From contig JAPZUE010000009.1 of assembly GCA_027533385.1 (NCBI GenBank), forward strand, positions 110,486 through 174,485: DNA of 64,000 nt, read 5' to 3'. The position numbers were made by a program, and so were the translations under genes. This DNA comes from Rhizobium sp. Its GTDB lineage: Bacteria > Pseudomonadota > Alphaproteobacteria > Rhizobiales > Rhizobiaceae. Positions 24,229 to 33,049 of the stretch are shown one piece after another (within the stretch, counting starts at the first letter, position 1; every line of letters starts with the position of its first letter). The notes below the pieces were generated by a model. That model ran no database searches and was not told where the DNA came from. It worked only from the letters and a program-made list of their open reading frames with translations.

Positions 24229-26775
24229 TTAAAGTTCTCGAAGCACGGGTGCCGCCTTCTGTCCGAGGATGCGCCATGTCCCGGCCAGGCCTATGCCGAT
24301 CGTCACGACGAGGGCAATCACCAGTGTCATCAGCGCCACGTCCGGCAGGAAGCTGGACGGCAGGTTCATGATCTGGCTGAGCACGAACCATGCGATACCG
24401 CCACCGGCAATCAGCGCGAAGATCGCGGTGGCCGCACCGAGCAGCATGTATTCGTAGGTAAAGGCCCGGATCAGCATGGCGCGCGTTGCCCCAAGCGTTT
24501 TTAGAATCACGGCGTCATGGGTGCGTGCCCGATTGCCGGCAGCGAGTGCGCCCGACAAGACGAGGACGGAGGCAATCAGCGCGATTGCGGCGGCGGCACG
24601 AATGGCCGTTGCCAGCTGTCCGACGAGGCGATCCACGACATCGAGCGCGTCCTTCACCCGGACGGTCGTGATCGTCGGAAACTGCTGGGTGACCGACCTG
24701 AGGATCGCGGCCTCCTTTTCTGCCGTTGCGTCCTGATCGATCAAGGTTGCGAGCCAGGCATGCGGGGCACCGGCAAAGGTATTCGGCGAGAACACCATGA
24801 CGAAGTTCATCGACAGGCTTTCCCACTCGACCGTGCGGAAGTTCGCGATCCTGGCGGTGATGTTGCGGCCGAGAACATTGATCGTGACGGTATCGCCGAT
24901 CTTCAGGCCGAGTTCACGGCCTTCTTCCTCTGCAAAGGAGACCAGGGGTTCGCCGGTATAACCTTCCGGCCACCATTCGCCTTCCGTTACCGTGCTGTTT
25001 TCCGGGACGTTGATCGCGTAGGTCAGGCCGCGATCGCCGCGCAGCACCCAGCGGCCTTCCGGCGGAACGTCGACCTTGGCGACATCCGTGCCGTTCAGTT
25101 CGACGATGCGGCCGCGCAGCATCGGCACTTCGATCAGCTTGCCCTCAGGCGCCATGCCTTCGACCAGGGTGCGGAAGCCGTCGATCTCGCCGCTCTGGAT
25201 GTCGACGAAGAAGAAGTTCGGCGCGCGTTCCGGGAGATTGCCGGTCAGCTCGCGCCGCAGATTGCCGTCGATGAGTGCCAGTGCCACGAGCAGGCTCAAT
25301 CCGAGGCCGAGCGACAGCGTGACTGCCGGTGTCAGAGCACCCGGACGGTGGATGTTGCCCACAGCAAGCCTGAGCGCTGCGGAATGGATGCGAGGGCTGC
25401 GGCGCGCGAGCCAGGCAATGCCGAAGGCTACGACACGCAGCAGCACGAAACCGGCTGCCATTGCGGCCAGGAAGATCGTCGCGATCCGCTGTTGCTCGGA
25501 GGTGAAGATGGCGAGAGCCGCCAGCGCGCCGAGCGCAAGGGCCATGGCGAGGAGATAAGGCCAGGAGGGAAGCCCAGAGGCTTCAAACCCCTGTTCGCGG
25601 AAGAGTGCGGTCGCCGGAACCTTGCGGGCATGGCCAAGCGGCAGAATGGCGAACGCAAAGGTGACCAGAATGCCGAAGACCGCAGCGAGAAGCAGAGCGC
25701 GCGGGTAGAGCGTCGCTTCTGCCGAGATCGGCAGGATGCCGGCGAGATAGTTGGCGACGATCGGCGGGGCTGCTGCGCCCAGCACCAGTCCGGCCAGGAT
25801 GCCGACCGAGGCGACCAGCGTGATCTGGATAAGATAGACCATCACGACAACCGACGCCGGCGCACCGACGCATTTCAGCGTTGCGATGACCGTGCGTTTG
25901 GAATCGAGGAAGGCGCGCACGGCATTTGCAACACCGACGCCCCCGACCACGAGTGCGGTGAGGCCGACCAGGGTGAGGAACTGTGAGAAGCGTTCGACAT
26001 TTTCCGTGAGGGACGGCGCTGCGCGATCGCTGCTGCGGATTGACCAGCCAGCCGACGGCTGTTCTGCCTGGGCGCGTTCGCGAATGCCCTCAGGCGTCGG
26101 CGCGGGATCGTTGTAGCGGATCTTGTAGGCGTGTTCGACAAGGCTGCCGGTCGCGATCAGGCCGCTGGCGAAGAGGCCTTCGCGGCTGGTCAGGAAACGC
26201 GGCGCAAAGCCGAAGCCGTCGGAAATGGAATCCGGCTCGGTGATGATCGTTCCATTGATGCGGAAGCGGGCATTGCCGACCAGCAGTTCATCGCCGATCT
26301 TGAGACCCATGCGGTCCAGAAGAAGCGGAGCGACGACAGCGCCATAGGCGTCGTTGCCGGACGCAAGAAGCTCGTTGAGCGGGCGATCCGGATCGGCAAC
26401 AAGCCTGCCGTAAAGCGGGTAGGCGCCGTCTACGGCTTTGATCTCGACCAGTGACTGGTCGGAGCCGTCGGCAAGGCGCGCCATGGAGCGCAGATTGGTG
26501 TTGACCGAAACCGTGCCGAAGCCCTCGAGGAAGGCCAGTTCCTCGGGGGTGGCCTCGCGATTGTCGAGTTCGAAGCGAACGTCGCCGGCGAGCAGTGTGC
26601 GGCCTTCGGAAGAAATCGCGTCGGTGATGGCCGTGGAAACCGAGTTCACGGCGGCGATGGCACCTGTTCCCAGCGCGATACAGGCCAGGAAAATGTAGAA
26701 GCCCTTGAGGCCGCCGCGCAGTTCACGCAGCGCAATCCGGAAGGCGACGGCGAGACGAGCGTTGAATGACGTCAT
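24229..26775 (-). CDS. ABC transporter permease, FtsX-like (YbbP type)
   Basis: An 848-residue inner-membrane permease with an N-terminal helix, a large periplasmic domain, and groups of membrane helices in FtsX domains around residues 250-400 and at the C-terminus (VLVLSGALAAGNRARTHDAV and the last three helices). It starts by ATGA overlap with the end of the ATPase gene, so the two form one transporter. Relatives (YbbAP, LolCDE/MacB class) move lipophilic molecules or do mechanical work on the envelope; the neighbour TesA esterase is a conserved companion. Confidence 0.93.
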   Translation of the reverse strand: MTSFNARLAVAFRIALRELRGGLKGFYIFLACIALGTGAIAAVNSVSTAITDAISSEGRTLLAGDVRFELDNREATPEELAFLEGFGTVSVNTNLRSMARLADGSDQSLVEIKAVDGAYPLYGRLVADPDRPLNELLASGNDAYGAVVAPLLLDRMGLKIGDELLVGNARFRINGTIITEPDSISDGFGFAPRFLTSREGLFASGLIATGSLVEHAYKIRYNDPAPTPEGIRERAQAEQPSAGWSIRSSDRAAPSLTENVERFSQFLTLVGLTALVVGGVGVANAVRAFLDSKRTVIATLKCVGAPASVVVMVYLIQITLVASVGILAGLVLGAAAPPIVANYLAGILPISAEATLYPRALLLAAVFGILVTFAFAILPLGHARKVPATALFREQGFEASGLPSWPYLLAMALALGALAALAIFTSEQQRIATIFLAAMAAGFVLLRVVAFGIAWLARRSPRIHSAALRLAVGNIHRPGALTPAVTLSLGLGLSLLVALALIDGNLRRELTGNLPERAPNFFFVDIQSGEIDGFRTLVEGMAPEGKLIEVPMLRGRIVELNGTDVAKVDVPPEGRWVLRGDRGLTYAINVPENSTVTEGEWWPEGYTGEPLVSFAEEEGRELGLKIGDTVTINVLGRNITARIANFRTVEWESLSMNFVMVFSPNTFAGAPHAWLATLIDQDATAEKEAAILRSVTQQFPTITTVRVKDALDVVDRLVGQLATAIRAAAAIALIASVLVLSGALAAGNRARTHDAVILKTLGATRAMLIRAFTYEYMLLGAATAIFALIAGGGIAWFVLSQIMNLPSSFLPDVALMTLVIALVVTIGIGLAGTWRILGQKAAPVLREL

Positions 26776-27485
26776 GCGGACACCGAAGCGAGACGCGTCT
26801 GCTCGTTTCGGCTGTCGCCGGCGATGCGGCCGGAGGCCACCTTGATCTGCCGTGTGCAACGGGCGGCAAGCGACGGATCATGGGTGACGAGGATCAGCGT
26901 CATGCCGCGCTCCTTCTGCTTGGAGAAGAGCAGATCGGCAATCTGCCGGCCGGTTTCAGTGTCGAGATTGCCGGTCGGCTCGTCAGCGATGAGGACGGCC
27001 GGCGAGGGGGCCAATGCACGGGCGATTGCCACACGCTGCTGTTCGCCACCGGAGAGCTGACCGGGATAGTGGCTGAGGCGCTCACCAAGGCCAACCGATT
27101 GCAGCTCCTGGCGTGCGATATCGAAGGCGCCCTTCACATTGGCGAGTTCCAGCGGCACGGCCACATTTTCGAGCGCCGTCATGTTGGCGATCAGATGGAA
27201 GGACTGAAAGACGATGCCGATGTTCTTGCCGCGAAAATCGGCCAGCCGGTCTTCGCTCAGCGTGTGAAGGGGCGTATTGCGAACATGGATCTCACCGCTG
27301 TCGAGGCGTTCGAGACCTGCCAGCACCATCAGAAGCGTCGATTTGCCGGAGCCTGACGGCCCGACGATGCCCACGGCTTCGCTTTCCGCGATCGAGAGGT
27401 CGATGCTCTTCAAGACGTGAACGGAGGCAGCGGCATTGCCCAGGGTGAGATCGGCGCTTTTCAGTTCGATGATGCTGTTTCTCAC
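26772..27485 (-). CDS. ABC transporter ATP-binding protein (YbbA/LolD-like)
   Basis: A 237-residue ATPase: Walker A GPSGSGKS near residue 40, Q-loop FQSFHL, signature LSGGEQQRVAIARAL, Walker B VLIADEPTGNLD and the H-loop VTHD. It energises the adjacent YbbP-type permease, with which it overlaps by four bases. I chose GTG 27485 because AGGA lies seven bases before it and the ATPase fold begins soon after; a longer ATG start at 27527 is possible. Divergent from tesA. Confidence 0.94.
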   Translation of the reverse strand: MRNSIIELKSADLTLGNAAASVHVLKSIDLSIAESEAVGIVGPSGSGKSTLLMVLAGLERLDSGEIHVRNTPLHTLSEDRLADFRGKNIGIVFQSFHLIANMTALENVAVPLELANVKGAFDIARQELQSVGLGERLSHYPGQLSGGEQQRVAIARALAPSPAVLIADEPTGNLDTETGRQIADLLFSKQKERGMTLILVTHDPSLAARCTRQIKVASGRIAGDSRNEQTRLASVSA

Positions 27486-27559
27486 ACTCGGACATCCTAT
27501 ATCTGGAACGATGAAGCTTCGCCGCACTGCGACATTCCAAGCAATCTAGGAAAGGCCCT

Positions 27560-28207
27560 ATGACTTTTAAAGCTCAGCTCCTTCATTTCGCCGTGATCCT
27601 GCTGGCCTTGGCCGCCGGTCCCCGGATCGCCGCCGCCGAGCCGTTGCAGCTGGTCGGCCTGGGTGACAGTCTGATGGCGGGCTATCAGTTGCCGCAGGAG
27701 GACGCTCTGCCGGCCCAGCTTCAACGACAGCTGGTTGCCAAGGGGCATGATGTGGTGATCGCCAATGCCGGCGTTTCCGGTGACACGACATCCGGCGGCC
27801 TGTCGCGTGTCGACTGGTCGGTCCCGGAGGGCACGGATGGCGTCATCCTCGAACTCGGCGCCAATGATGCGCTGCGTGGCATCCCGCCGGAGCAAACCGA
27901 AAAGAACCTCGACCAGATCATCACGCGGCTCAAGGAGCGCGGCATTCCGATCCTGCTTGTCGGCATGCTCGCGCCGCCGAACATGGGCGAGGATTATGGC
28001 CAGAAGTTCAACGCGATCTATCCGCGCCTTGCGGAGAAGCACGGGCTGCCGCTTTACCCCTTCGTGCTGGACGGCGTGATCACCGACCGCAGCCTGCTGC
28101 TCGAAGACGGCATGCATCCCAATACCCAGGGGCTGCAGGTCATGGCGGAGCGCATGCTGCCTCTCGCCGAATCTTGGGTGGCGGGCATCAGGGGGCAGGC
28201 GAATTAA
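27560..28207 (+). CDS. tesA: Periplasmic arylesterase / acyl-CoA thioesterase I (GDSL, TesA-like)
   Basis: A 215-residue SGNH hydrolase. A signal peptide (LLHFAVILLALAAGPRIAAA) precedes the GDSL block LVGLGDSLMAGYQLP, then NAGVSGDTTSGG, GANDALRG and the Asp-x-x-His pair in DGMHPN, so all four SGNH blocks are present. It should hydrolyse thioesters, lysophospholipids or aryl esters in the periplasm. Divergent from the YbbAP-type genes, a conserved arrangement also seen in E. coli (tesA-ybbAP). Confidence 0.93.
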   Translation: MTFKAQLLHFAVILLALAAGPRIAAAEPLQLVGLGDSLMAGYQLPQEDALPAQLQRQLVAKGHDVVIANAGVSGDTTSGGLSRVDWSVPEGTDGVILELGANDALRGIPPEQTEKNLDQIITRLKERGIPILLVGMLAPPNMGEDYGQKFNAIYPRLAEKHGLPLYPFVLDGVITDRSLLLEDGMHPNTQGLQVMAERMLPLAESWVAGIRGQAN

Positions 28208-28273
28208 TCGCTTGCGCCTGATCTCATTGCATGATTCGCTGTGAGCACCTGCAAAAGATTCGGGGAGCGCTCC

Positions 28274-28867
28274 ATGCCGAGATTGTTCACTGCCCTCGAA
28301 ATTCCGCGCAACGCCGCCATGAGCCTCTCATTGCTGCGCGGTGGCCTTCCAGGAGCACGCTGGATCGACGTGGAGAATTACCACATCACACTGCGCTTCA
28401 TCGGCGACGTCGACGGCCGGACGGCCGATGAGATCGTCGACAGGCTCGATCGCATCGACCGGCCCGAATTTTCGCTCACACTGAACGGCATCGGTTCTTT
28501 CGGATCGAAGAAGCCGCATTCGATATGGGCAGGCGTCTCCCCGGCGCCGGAGCTTTATGCGCTGCAGGGCGAAATCGAGCGGATCTGCCAGCGGATCGGT
28601 CTGCCGCCGGATCCGCGCAAGTTTACCCCGCATGTCACGCTTGCCCGGTTGAAGGCATCCCGCGTGGATGACGTCGTCCATTACTTGAGCGGGCGCGGTG
28701 ATTTTCACACCATGCCCTTCAAGATTGGTCGCTTCGTGCTTCTGTCCTCGAAGGAATCGGTCGGCGGGGGGCCCTATCTGACCGAAGAGGTCTTCCCGCT
28801 GTACGAGGCTGGCGGTTACTCGAATTTCGAGACCACCGCGCTGCAGCCCGAAAAGAGCATGGTGTAG
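28274..28867 (+). CDS. thpR: RNA 2',3'-cyclic phosphodiesterase ThpR (LigT)
   Basis: A 197-residue 2H phosphoesterase. Two HxT motifs (HITLRF near residue 37 and HVTLAR near 118) form the active site that opens 2',3'-cyclic phosphate ends on RNA. ATG 28274 follows GGGGAGCG; the frame from 28241 lacks a site. The 3' end overlaps the convergent LMW-PTP gene by 52 bp. Confidence 0.93.
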   Translation: MPRLFTALEIPRNAAMSLSLLRGGLPGARWIDVENYHITLRFIGDVDGRTADEIVDRLDRIDRPEFSLTLNGIGSFGSKKPHSIWAGVSPAPELYALQGEIERICQRIGLPPDPRKFTPHVTLARLKASRVDDVVHYLSGRGDFHTMPFKIGRFVLLSSKESVGGGPYLTEEVFPLYEAGGYSNFETTALQPEKSMV

Positions 28868-29274
28868 ACCTCCTCGAAATCGGAGAGGTCTCCGTAATAG
28901 GGGTCTGGTACGTCCTGATTGGTCCCGAAGGCAAGGCCGGCGAAAAGCTGCAGGCTTGCGGTCGCGTTTTCCGGCTTCAGGGTCTCCAGGCGGGCCAGAT
29001 TGCTCCCATCCATCGCCAGGATCAGATCAAAGGCGTAAAAGTCCTCCTGTGTGACCTGGCGGGCCCGCTGCCGTGAGATGTCGATGCCGTGGGCTGCGGC
29101 GATCTTGATCGATCGCTTGTCGGGCGGATTGCCTACATGCCAGTTGCCGATGCCGGCCGAAGCGATCACGGGCTTTTCGCTGGTCCGTATCGTCAGGTGG
29201 CGGTAGATTCCCTCCGCAAGCGGCGAGCGACAGATATTTCCCAGGCAGACGAACAGAATGGATGGTGCCGGCAT
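28816..29274 (-). CDS. Low-molecular-weight protein tyrosine phosphatase
   Basis: A 152-residue cytosolic phosphatase with the P-loop CLGNICRS at residues 9-16 and the general-acid loop DPYYGD near 116. Targets may be tyrosine kinases of exopolysaccharide synthesis, but none is nearby. ATG 29274 is 28 bp from the divergent start of phhB; the longer frame to 29439 is antisense to that gene. The 3' end overlaps thpR. Confidence 0.93.
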   Translation of the reverse strand: MPAPSILFVCLGNICRSPLAEGIYRHLTIRTSEKPVIASAGIGNWHVGNPPDKRSIKIAAAHGIDISRQRARQVTQEDFYAFDLILAMDGSNLARLETLKPENATASLQLFAGLAFGTNQDVPDPYYGDLSDFEEVYTMLFSGCSAVVSKFE

Positions 29275-29302
29275 CGGTTGATCCAGGAGGAGAGATTTCA
29301 GG

Positions 29303-29602
29303 ATGAAATACGAAAAACTGGATGCGCCGTCCATTGCCGCGCGCCTGAGCGAATTGCAGGACTGGGGACCCGCCCGTGACGGCGCTGCCATCGAAAAGAC
29401 GTTTGTCTTTCGCGACTTTCGCCAGGCCTTCGGCTTCATGACCGAATGCGCACTGGCAGCCGAGAAGCTCGATCACCACCCCGAATGGTTCAACGTCTAC
29501 AAGAAAGTTGATGTCGTTCTGACGACCCATTCCGCTGGTGGTGTGACGGAACTGGACTTCAAGCTCGCCGTTCTCATGGATCTGGCGGCGGCAAAGAGCT
29601 GA
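29303..29602 (+). CDS. phhB: Pterin-4a-carbinolamine dehydratase
   Basis: A 99-residue enzyme that dehydrates 4a-hydroxytetrahydrobiopterin and so recycles the pterin cofactor of aromatic hydroxylases. The active-site histidine motif is intact in [18 protein letters not shown], ending in the VLTTH element. GGAGG-like bases precede the ATG. Divergent from the phosphatase gene. No phenylalanine hydroxylase gene is in the window. Confidence 0.93.
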   Translation: MKYEKLDAPSIAARLSELQDWGPARDGAAIEKTFVFRDFRQAFGFMTECALAAEKLDHHPEWFNVYKKVDVVLTTHSAGGVTELDFKLAVLMDLAAAKS

Positions 29603-29668
29603 CGAGGGTGATTGAATCTGGAAGCCAGCATTCACATATGATTGATCGGGTCCGGACGAAAGGGATCG

Positions 29669-30055
29669 ATGGCTATGGATGACGTGAAGATCGGTGAAAT
29701 CCTGCTTCCTGGCGACGAGGAAACCCAGGAGCGACAGGAAGCAAAGGTTCGCAGCCGGTTCTGGCCGACCTTCAAGAAGGCTGCCCGCCAGATCCCGTTT
29801 TCGCGCGACCTGGTTGCCGCCTATTACTGCGCGACGGATCGCGAAACACCTTTTCGTGTGCGCGGCATTCTGCTTGCGGCGTTGGGCTACTTTATCATGC
29901 CGATCGATACGCTCCCCGACGTGCTGGCGGTTATCGGCTTCACCGATGACATTGCGGTGCTGACTACGGCCATCGCCTTGATAAATCGACATATCAAGGA
30001 TCGGCACTACGAGGCTGCCGACAGGATATTGGCGGACGAAGAACCGCTTCGGTGA
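29669..30055 (+). CDS. DUF1232 (YkvA-family) protein
   Basis: A 128-residue protein. The DUF1232 core is clear: YYCATDRETPFRVRGILLAA followed by LGYFIMPIDTLPDVLAVIGF and TDDIAVL, with two hydrophobic helices around a Pro-Asp turn. The function is unknown. ATG 29669 has AAAGGG five bases before it, which beats the 29642 start. It stands alone on the plus strand after phhB. Confidence 0.88.
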   Translation: MAMDDVKIGEILLPGDEETQERQEAKVRSRFWPTFKKAARQIPFSRDLVAAYYCATDRETPFRVRGILLAALGYFIMPIDTLPDVLAVIGFTDDIAVLTTAIALINRHIKDRHYEAADRILADEEPLR

Positions 30056-30319
30056 GGATTTGGTGGCTGATCCGAAAACCGATGGTCAGCCCCACTCTTG
30101 CCTTTTTCTTTCCTTCTACATCCTCCGCAGGATCGGGGTCCGATAGCGTATTTTGCCGGATTTCGGGGCGCCAGACAGGATGCCGACGCCAAATGTGACA
30201 AGAAGGCGTGCGCCGTTCATCGTTTGGTAAGGTAAATTAAGTCAAACTGAACACAGGTTTTGACGATGAACGTCCAGACGCATGGCTGGGCGATGGATGG
30301 AAACAACCGGCAGGAAGAC
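30056..30319. other. Intergenic region before the IalB-like gene
   Basis: About 260 bp with no supported gene. It holds pyrimidine-rich tracts (CTTGCCTTTTTCTTTCC near 30097-30113) and the likely promoter of the IalB-like gene near 30215-30260. I see no clear dyad. Confidence 0.4.
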
Positions 30320-30823
30320 ATGTTCGTAAGAAGTAGCGTAACCGCACTGGCAATCCTCCTGGCGAGCAGCGGGCTCGCCAACGCGCAATCGCCCACGCGG
30401 ATCGAACAGTTCAGGGCATGGGGTGCCTATTCCTACAAGGCGAATGGCGGCACGGTGTGCTACGTGTTGTCCGTTCCGACCACCAAGGAACCGGCAAGCG
30501 TCAATCACGGTGACATCTTCTTCGTGGTGTCGCAGCGTCCCGGTCAGAACATCTCGTACGAACCGCAGGCGATGATGGGGTACCCGATGAAGGGAGACTC
30601 CAAGGTCAATGTGAAGATCGACAACAAGAACTTCGTCATGTTCGTTAAGGACAGCTCTGCCTGGGTCGAGAACGCCGCCGAAGAGCCGGCGCTCGTCGCG
30701 GCGATGAAAGGCGGCTCCTCGATGACCGTCACGGCGACATCGGCTCGCGGCACTGCCACGAGCTACACCTATTCGCTGTCCGGTATTTCTGCGGCTCTGC
30801 AGAAAATCCAGGACTGCAAGTAA
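30320..30823 (+). CDS. Invasion-associated locus B (IalB)-like secreted protein
   Basis: A 167-residue exported protein: signal peptide VTALAILLASSGLANAQ, then an IalB-type beta domain with AWGAYSYKANGGTVCYVLSV, GDIFFVVSQRP, and a paired cysteine near the C-terminus (KIQDCK). IalB was named in Bartonella, where it contributes to erythrocyte invasion, but the family is common in free-living rhizobia, where its role is unclear. ATG 30320 follows AGGAAG; the earlier in-frame start at 30260 would precede the signal peptide with twenty polar residues. A terminator follows. Confidence 0.85.
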   Translation: MFVRSSVTALAILLASSGLANAQSPTRIEQFRAWGAYSYKANGGTVCYVLSVPTTKEPASVNHGDIFFVVSQRPGQNISYEPQAMMGYPMKGDSKVNVKIDNKNFVMFVKDSSAWVENAAEEPALVAAMKGGSSMTVTATSARGTATSYTYSLSGISAALQKIQDCK

Positions 30824-30847
30824 GTCTCGTTTGACGTTCATTCTCTT

Positions 30848-30875
30848 GAGGCCGGCGCGGTGCGCCGGCCTCTTT
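30848..30875 (+). terminator. Terminator after the IalB-like gene
   Basis: GAGGCCGGCGC-GGT-GCGCCGGCCTC followed by TTTC, a strong GC stem of the same GGCCGGC type as the rpmF terminator. Confidence 0.75.
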
Positions 30876-30915
30876 CATGCTTGCATGGCCGCTTCCGACG
30901 CGATCGGGGTGACGG

Positions 30916-31062
30916 ATGGCAAAAAAGCTGCTATTGGCCGCTGCAAATTCAGGACATTGGGCCTCGTCCCCTGTCCGCACGATCCATGAATTCATACCTG
31001 CCAGCCGGGAAACGCTCGATCACAGCGTCCTTGCCCCTATGGTCCAGAGGTTCAGACGATGA
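30916..31062 (+). CDS. Possible 48-residue ORF coupled to rlmN
   Basis: ATG 30916 opens a 48-codon frame whose TGA overlaps the rlmN start (ATGA at 31059-31062), with GGGGTGA a few bases upstream. The product ([18 protein letters not shown] and a basic C-terminus) matches nothing I recognise. It may be a leader or regulatory ORF, or chance. Confidence 0.25.
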   Translation: MAKKLLLAAANSGHWASSPVRTIHEFIPASRETLDHSVLAPMVQRFRR

Positions 31063-32297
31063 CTGTCACCGTGACGCTGCCCGAGCGTAGCCAGACTGCG
31101 GCCCCGGTTCGCCCGATGGGTTCCGTCGAGAAGCCGAGCCTGATCGGTCTCGACCGTGAAGCCTTGGGCGACGCCCTGCGCGAGAAGGGCGTGCCGGAAA
31201 AGCAGATCAAGATGCGCGTCGCGCAGATCTGGAACTGGCTTTATGTGCGCGGCATTTCCGATTTCGACCATATGGCGAATGTCTCCAAGGACATGCGGGA
31301 AATGCTGAAGACGCATTTCACCATCGCGCGCCCCGAAATCGTCGAGGAGCAGGTGTCGAATGACGGCACCCGCAAGTGGCTGTTGCGCTTTCCGCCGCGC
31401 GGTGCCGGTCGTCCGGTCGAGGTCGAAAGCGTCTATATTCCAGAAGAAGGCCGCGGCACGCTCTGCATCTCGAGCCAGGTCGGCTGCACGCTCACCTGCT
31501 CCTTCTGTCATACCGGCACCCAGAAGCTGGTGCGCAATCTGACGGCCGAGGAAATCCTCTCGCAGCTGCTTCTGGCGCGCGATCGTCTCGGCGATTTCCC
31601 CGATCGCGAGATCCCCGTCGGCACCATGATGCCATCAAGCGATCGCAAGATCACCAACATCGTGATGATGGGCATGGGTGAGCCGCTCTACAATTTCGAA
31701 GAGGTGAAGAAGGCGCTGCTGATCGCGACCGACGGCGATGGCCTTTCGCTGTCGAAGCGTCGCGTCACCCTGTCGACCTCGGGCGTGGTGCCGGAGATCT
31801 ACCGGACAGGCGAAGAGATCGGTGTGATGCTGGCGATCTCGCTGCATGCGGTTCGCGACGAGTTGCGCGACATGCTGGTGCCGATCAACAAGAAGTATCC
31901 GCTGAAGGAACTGATCGAAGCCTGTCGCAACTATCCGGGCCTCTCGAATGCCCGCCGCATCACCTTCGAATATGTGATGCTGAAGGACGTCAACGACAGT
32001 CTTGAGGATGCCAAGGGTCTGATCCAGTTGCTCAAGGGCGTGCCGGCGAAGATCAATCTGATCCCGTTCAACCCGTGGCCGGGCACCAACTACCAGTGTT
32101 CTGACTGGGCGCAGATCGAAAAGTTCGCCGACTTCATCAATCAGGCCGGCTATGCCTCGCCGATCCGCACGCCGCGCGGCCGCGATATCCTCGCCGCCTG
32201 CGGTCAGCTGAAGTCGGAATCGGAGCGCATGCGCAAGACCGAGCGTCTGGCGTTTGAAGCGATGATGATCGCCAATCACGGCGAAGACGACGATTGA
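31059..32297 (+). CDS. rlmN: Dual-specificity rRNA/tRNA adenine C2-methyltransferase RlmN
   Basis: A 412-residue radical-SAM enzyme that methylates C2 of A2503 in 23S rRNA and A37 in some tRNAs. The cluster motif is CTLTCSFC (Cys-x3-Cys-x2-Cys), and the C-terminal cysteine that takes the methyl group is in [10 protein letters not shown] 70-residue N-terminal helical domain precedes the barrel. Two stretches, [12 protein letters not shown] and [11 protein letters not shown], are typical. The start may be coupled to a short ORF. Confidence 0.96.
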   Translation: MTVTVTLPERSQTAAPVRPMGSVEKPSLIGLDREALGDALREKGVPEKQIKMRVAQIWNWLYVRGISDFDHMANVSKDMREMLKTHFTIARPEIVEEQVSNDGTRKWLLRFPPRGAGRPVEVESVYIPEEGRGTLCISSQVGCTLTCSFCHTGTQKLVRNLTAEEILSQLLLARDRLGDFPDREIPVGTMMPSSDRKITNIVMMGMGEPLYNFEEVKKALLIATDGDGLSLSKRRVTLSTSGVVPEIYRTGEEIGVMLAISLHAVRDELRDMLVPINKKYPLKELIEACRNYPGLSNARRITFEYVMLKDVNDSLEDAKGLIQLLKGVPAKINLIPFNPWPGTNYQCSDWAQIEKFADFINQAGYASPIRTPRGRDILAACGQLKSESERMRKTERLAFEAMMIANHGEDDD

Positions 32298-32330
32298 GAT
32301 TGCGGCGGGGCGCCCGTCCCGCCTTTCACC

Positions 32331-32972
32331 TTACTTCGCCTGGGTCATGAAGATCTTCACCGCGAAGACGGAGAAGACGCCGGCGAAGGTGTAGTCGATG
32401 CCGCGCAGAACCTTGCGGTTATTCTGCAGCCAGTTCGACATGAAATCCGCCCCATAGACGATGCCGATCCCGATCGGCAGCGACAGGATGATCGACCAGA
32501 GGCCGAGGAAGATCAGCTTACCGGTGACGTTCGGGTCGGTAGCGGTGACGAACTGCGGCAGGAAGGTCATGAAGAAGATGATGACCTTCGGGTTCAGGAG
32601 ATTGACCCAGAGCCCGTTCAGGAAGGCTCCCTTCTTCGAAACGGCGGCATCCCCATCCGCCTTGATGACGAAGTTCGAGCCATGCCGGATGGCTTGCAGC
32701 GCCAGCCAGAGCAGATAGGCCGCTCCCCCCGTTTTCAAAAGCAGGAATGCCGTCGGAGAAGCCACGATCAGGGCCGAGATGCCGAAGGCGACCAGCATGG
32801 TGTGGATCGAGATGCCGAAGCTCGTGCCGGCAAGCGTCATCAGGCCGATGGCGCGCCCGTCACGCAGCGAGCGGCTGATCCAGAGTGTCATATCGGGACC
32901 GGGGGTGATCGCGAGCAGCAGGAGTGCCAGGCTGAAGGCGAGGAAGACGGGCAGGCTCGGGATAAAGTCCAT
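32331..32972 (-). CDS. LysE/RhtB-family amino-acid exporter
   Basis: A 213-residue inner-membrane exporter with six helices. LAITPGPDMTLWISRSLRDG is the family signature after the first helix, and NGLWVNLLNPKVIIFF the second conserved block. It is a second LysE-type gene in this window (the other at 6847-7479), only distantly similar. Convergent with rlmN. Substrate not assignable. Confidence 0.92.
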   Translation of the reverse strand: MDFIPSLPVFLAFSLALLLLAITPGPDMTLWISRSLRDGRAIGLMTLAGTSFGISIHTMLVAFGISALIVASPTAFLLLKTGGAAYLLWLALQAIRHGSNFVIKADGDAAVSKKGAFLNGLWVNLLNPKVIIFFMTFLPQFVTATDPNVTGKLIFLGLWSIILSLPIGIGIVYGADFMSNWLQNNRKVLRGIDYTFAGVFSVFAVKIFMTQAK

Positions 32973-33049
32973 GGAAGACCTCGGCGAACAGGATGTCCGC
33001 CGAGACTTACACGCTCTTCAATGCTTCGACCAGCTATCCTCGAAGGTCA

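Noticed and set aside
24517..25986. Plus-strand ORF of 489 codons under the ABC permease
   Set aside because: Composition typical of antisense frames (rich in D, R, H and Q) and the opposite strand carries a clear FtsX-type permease.
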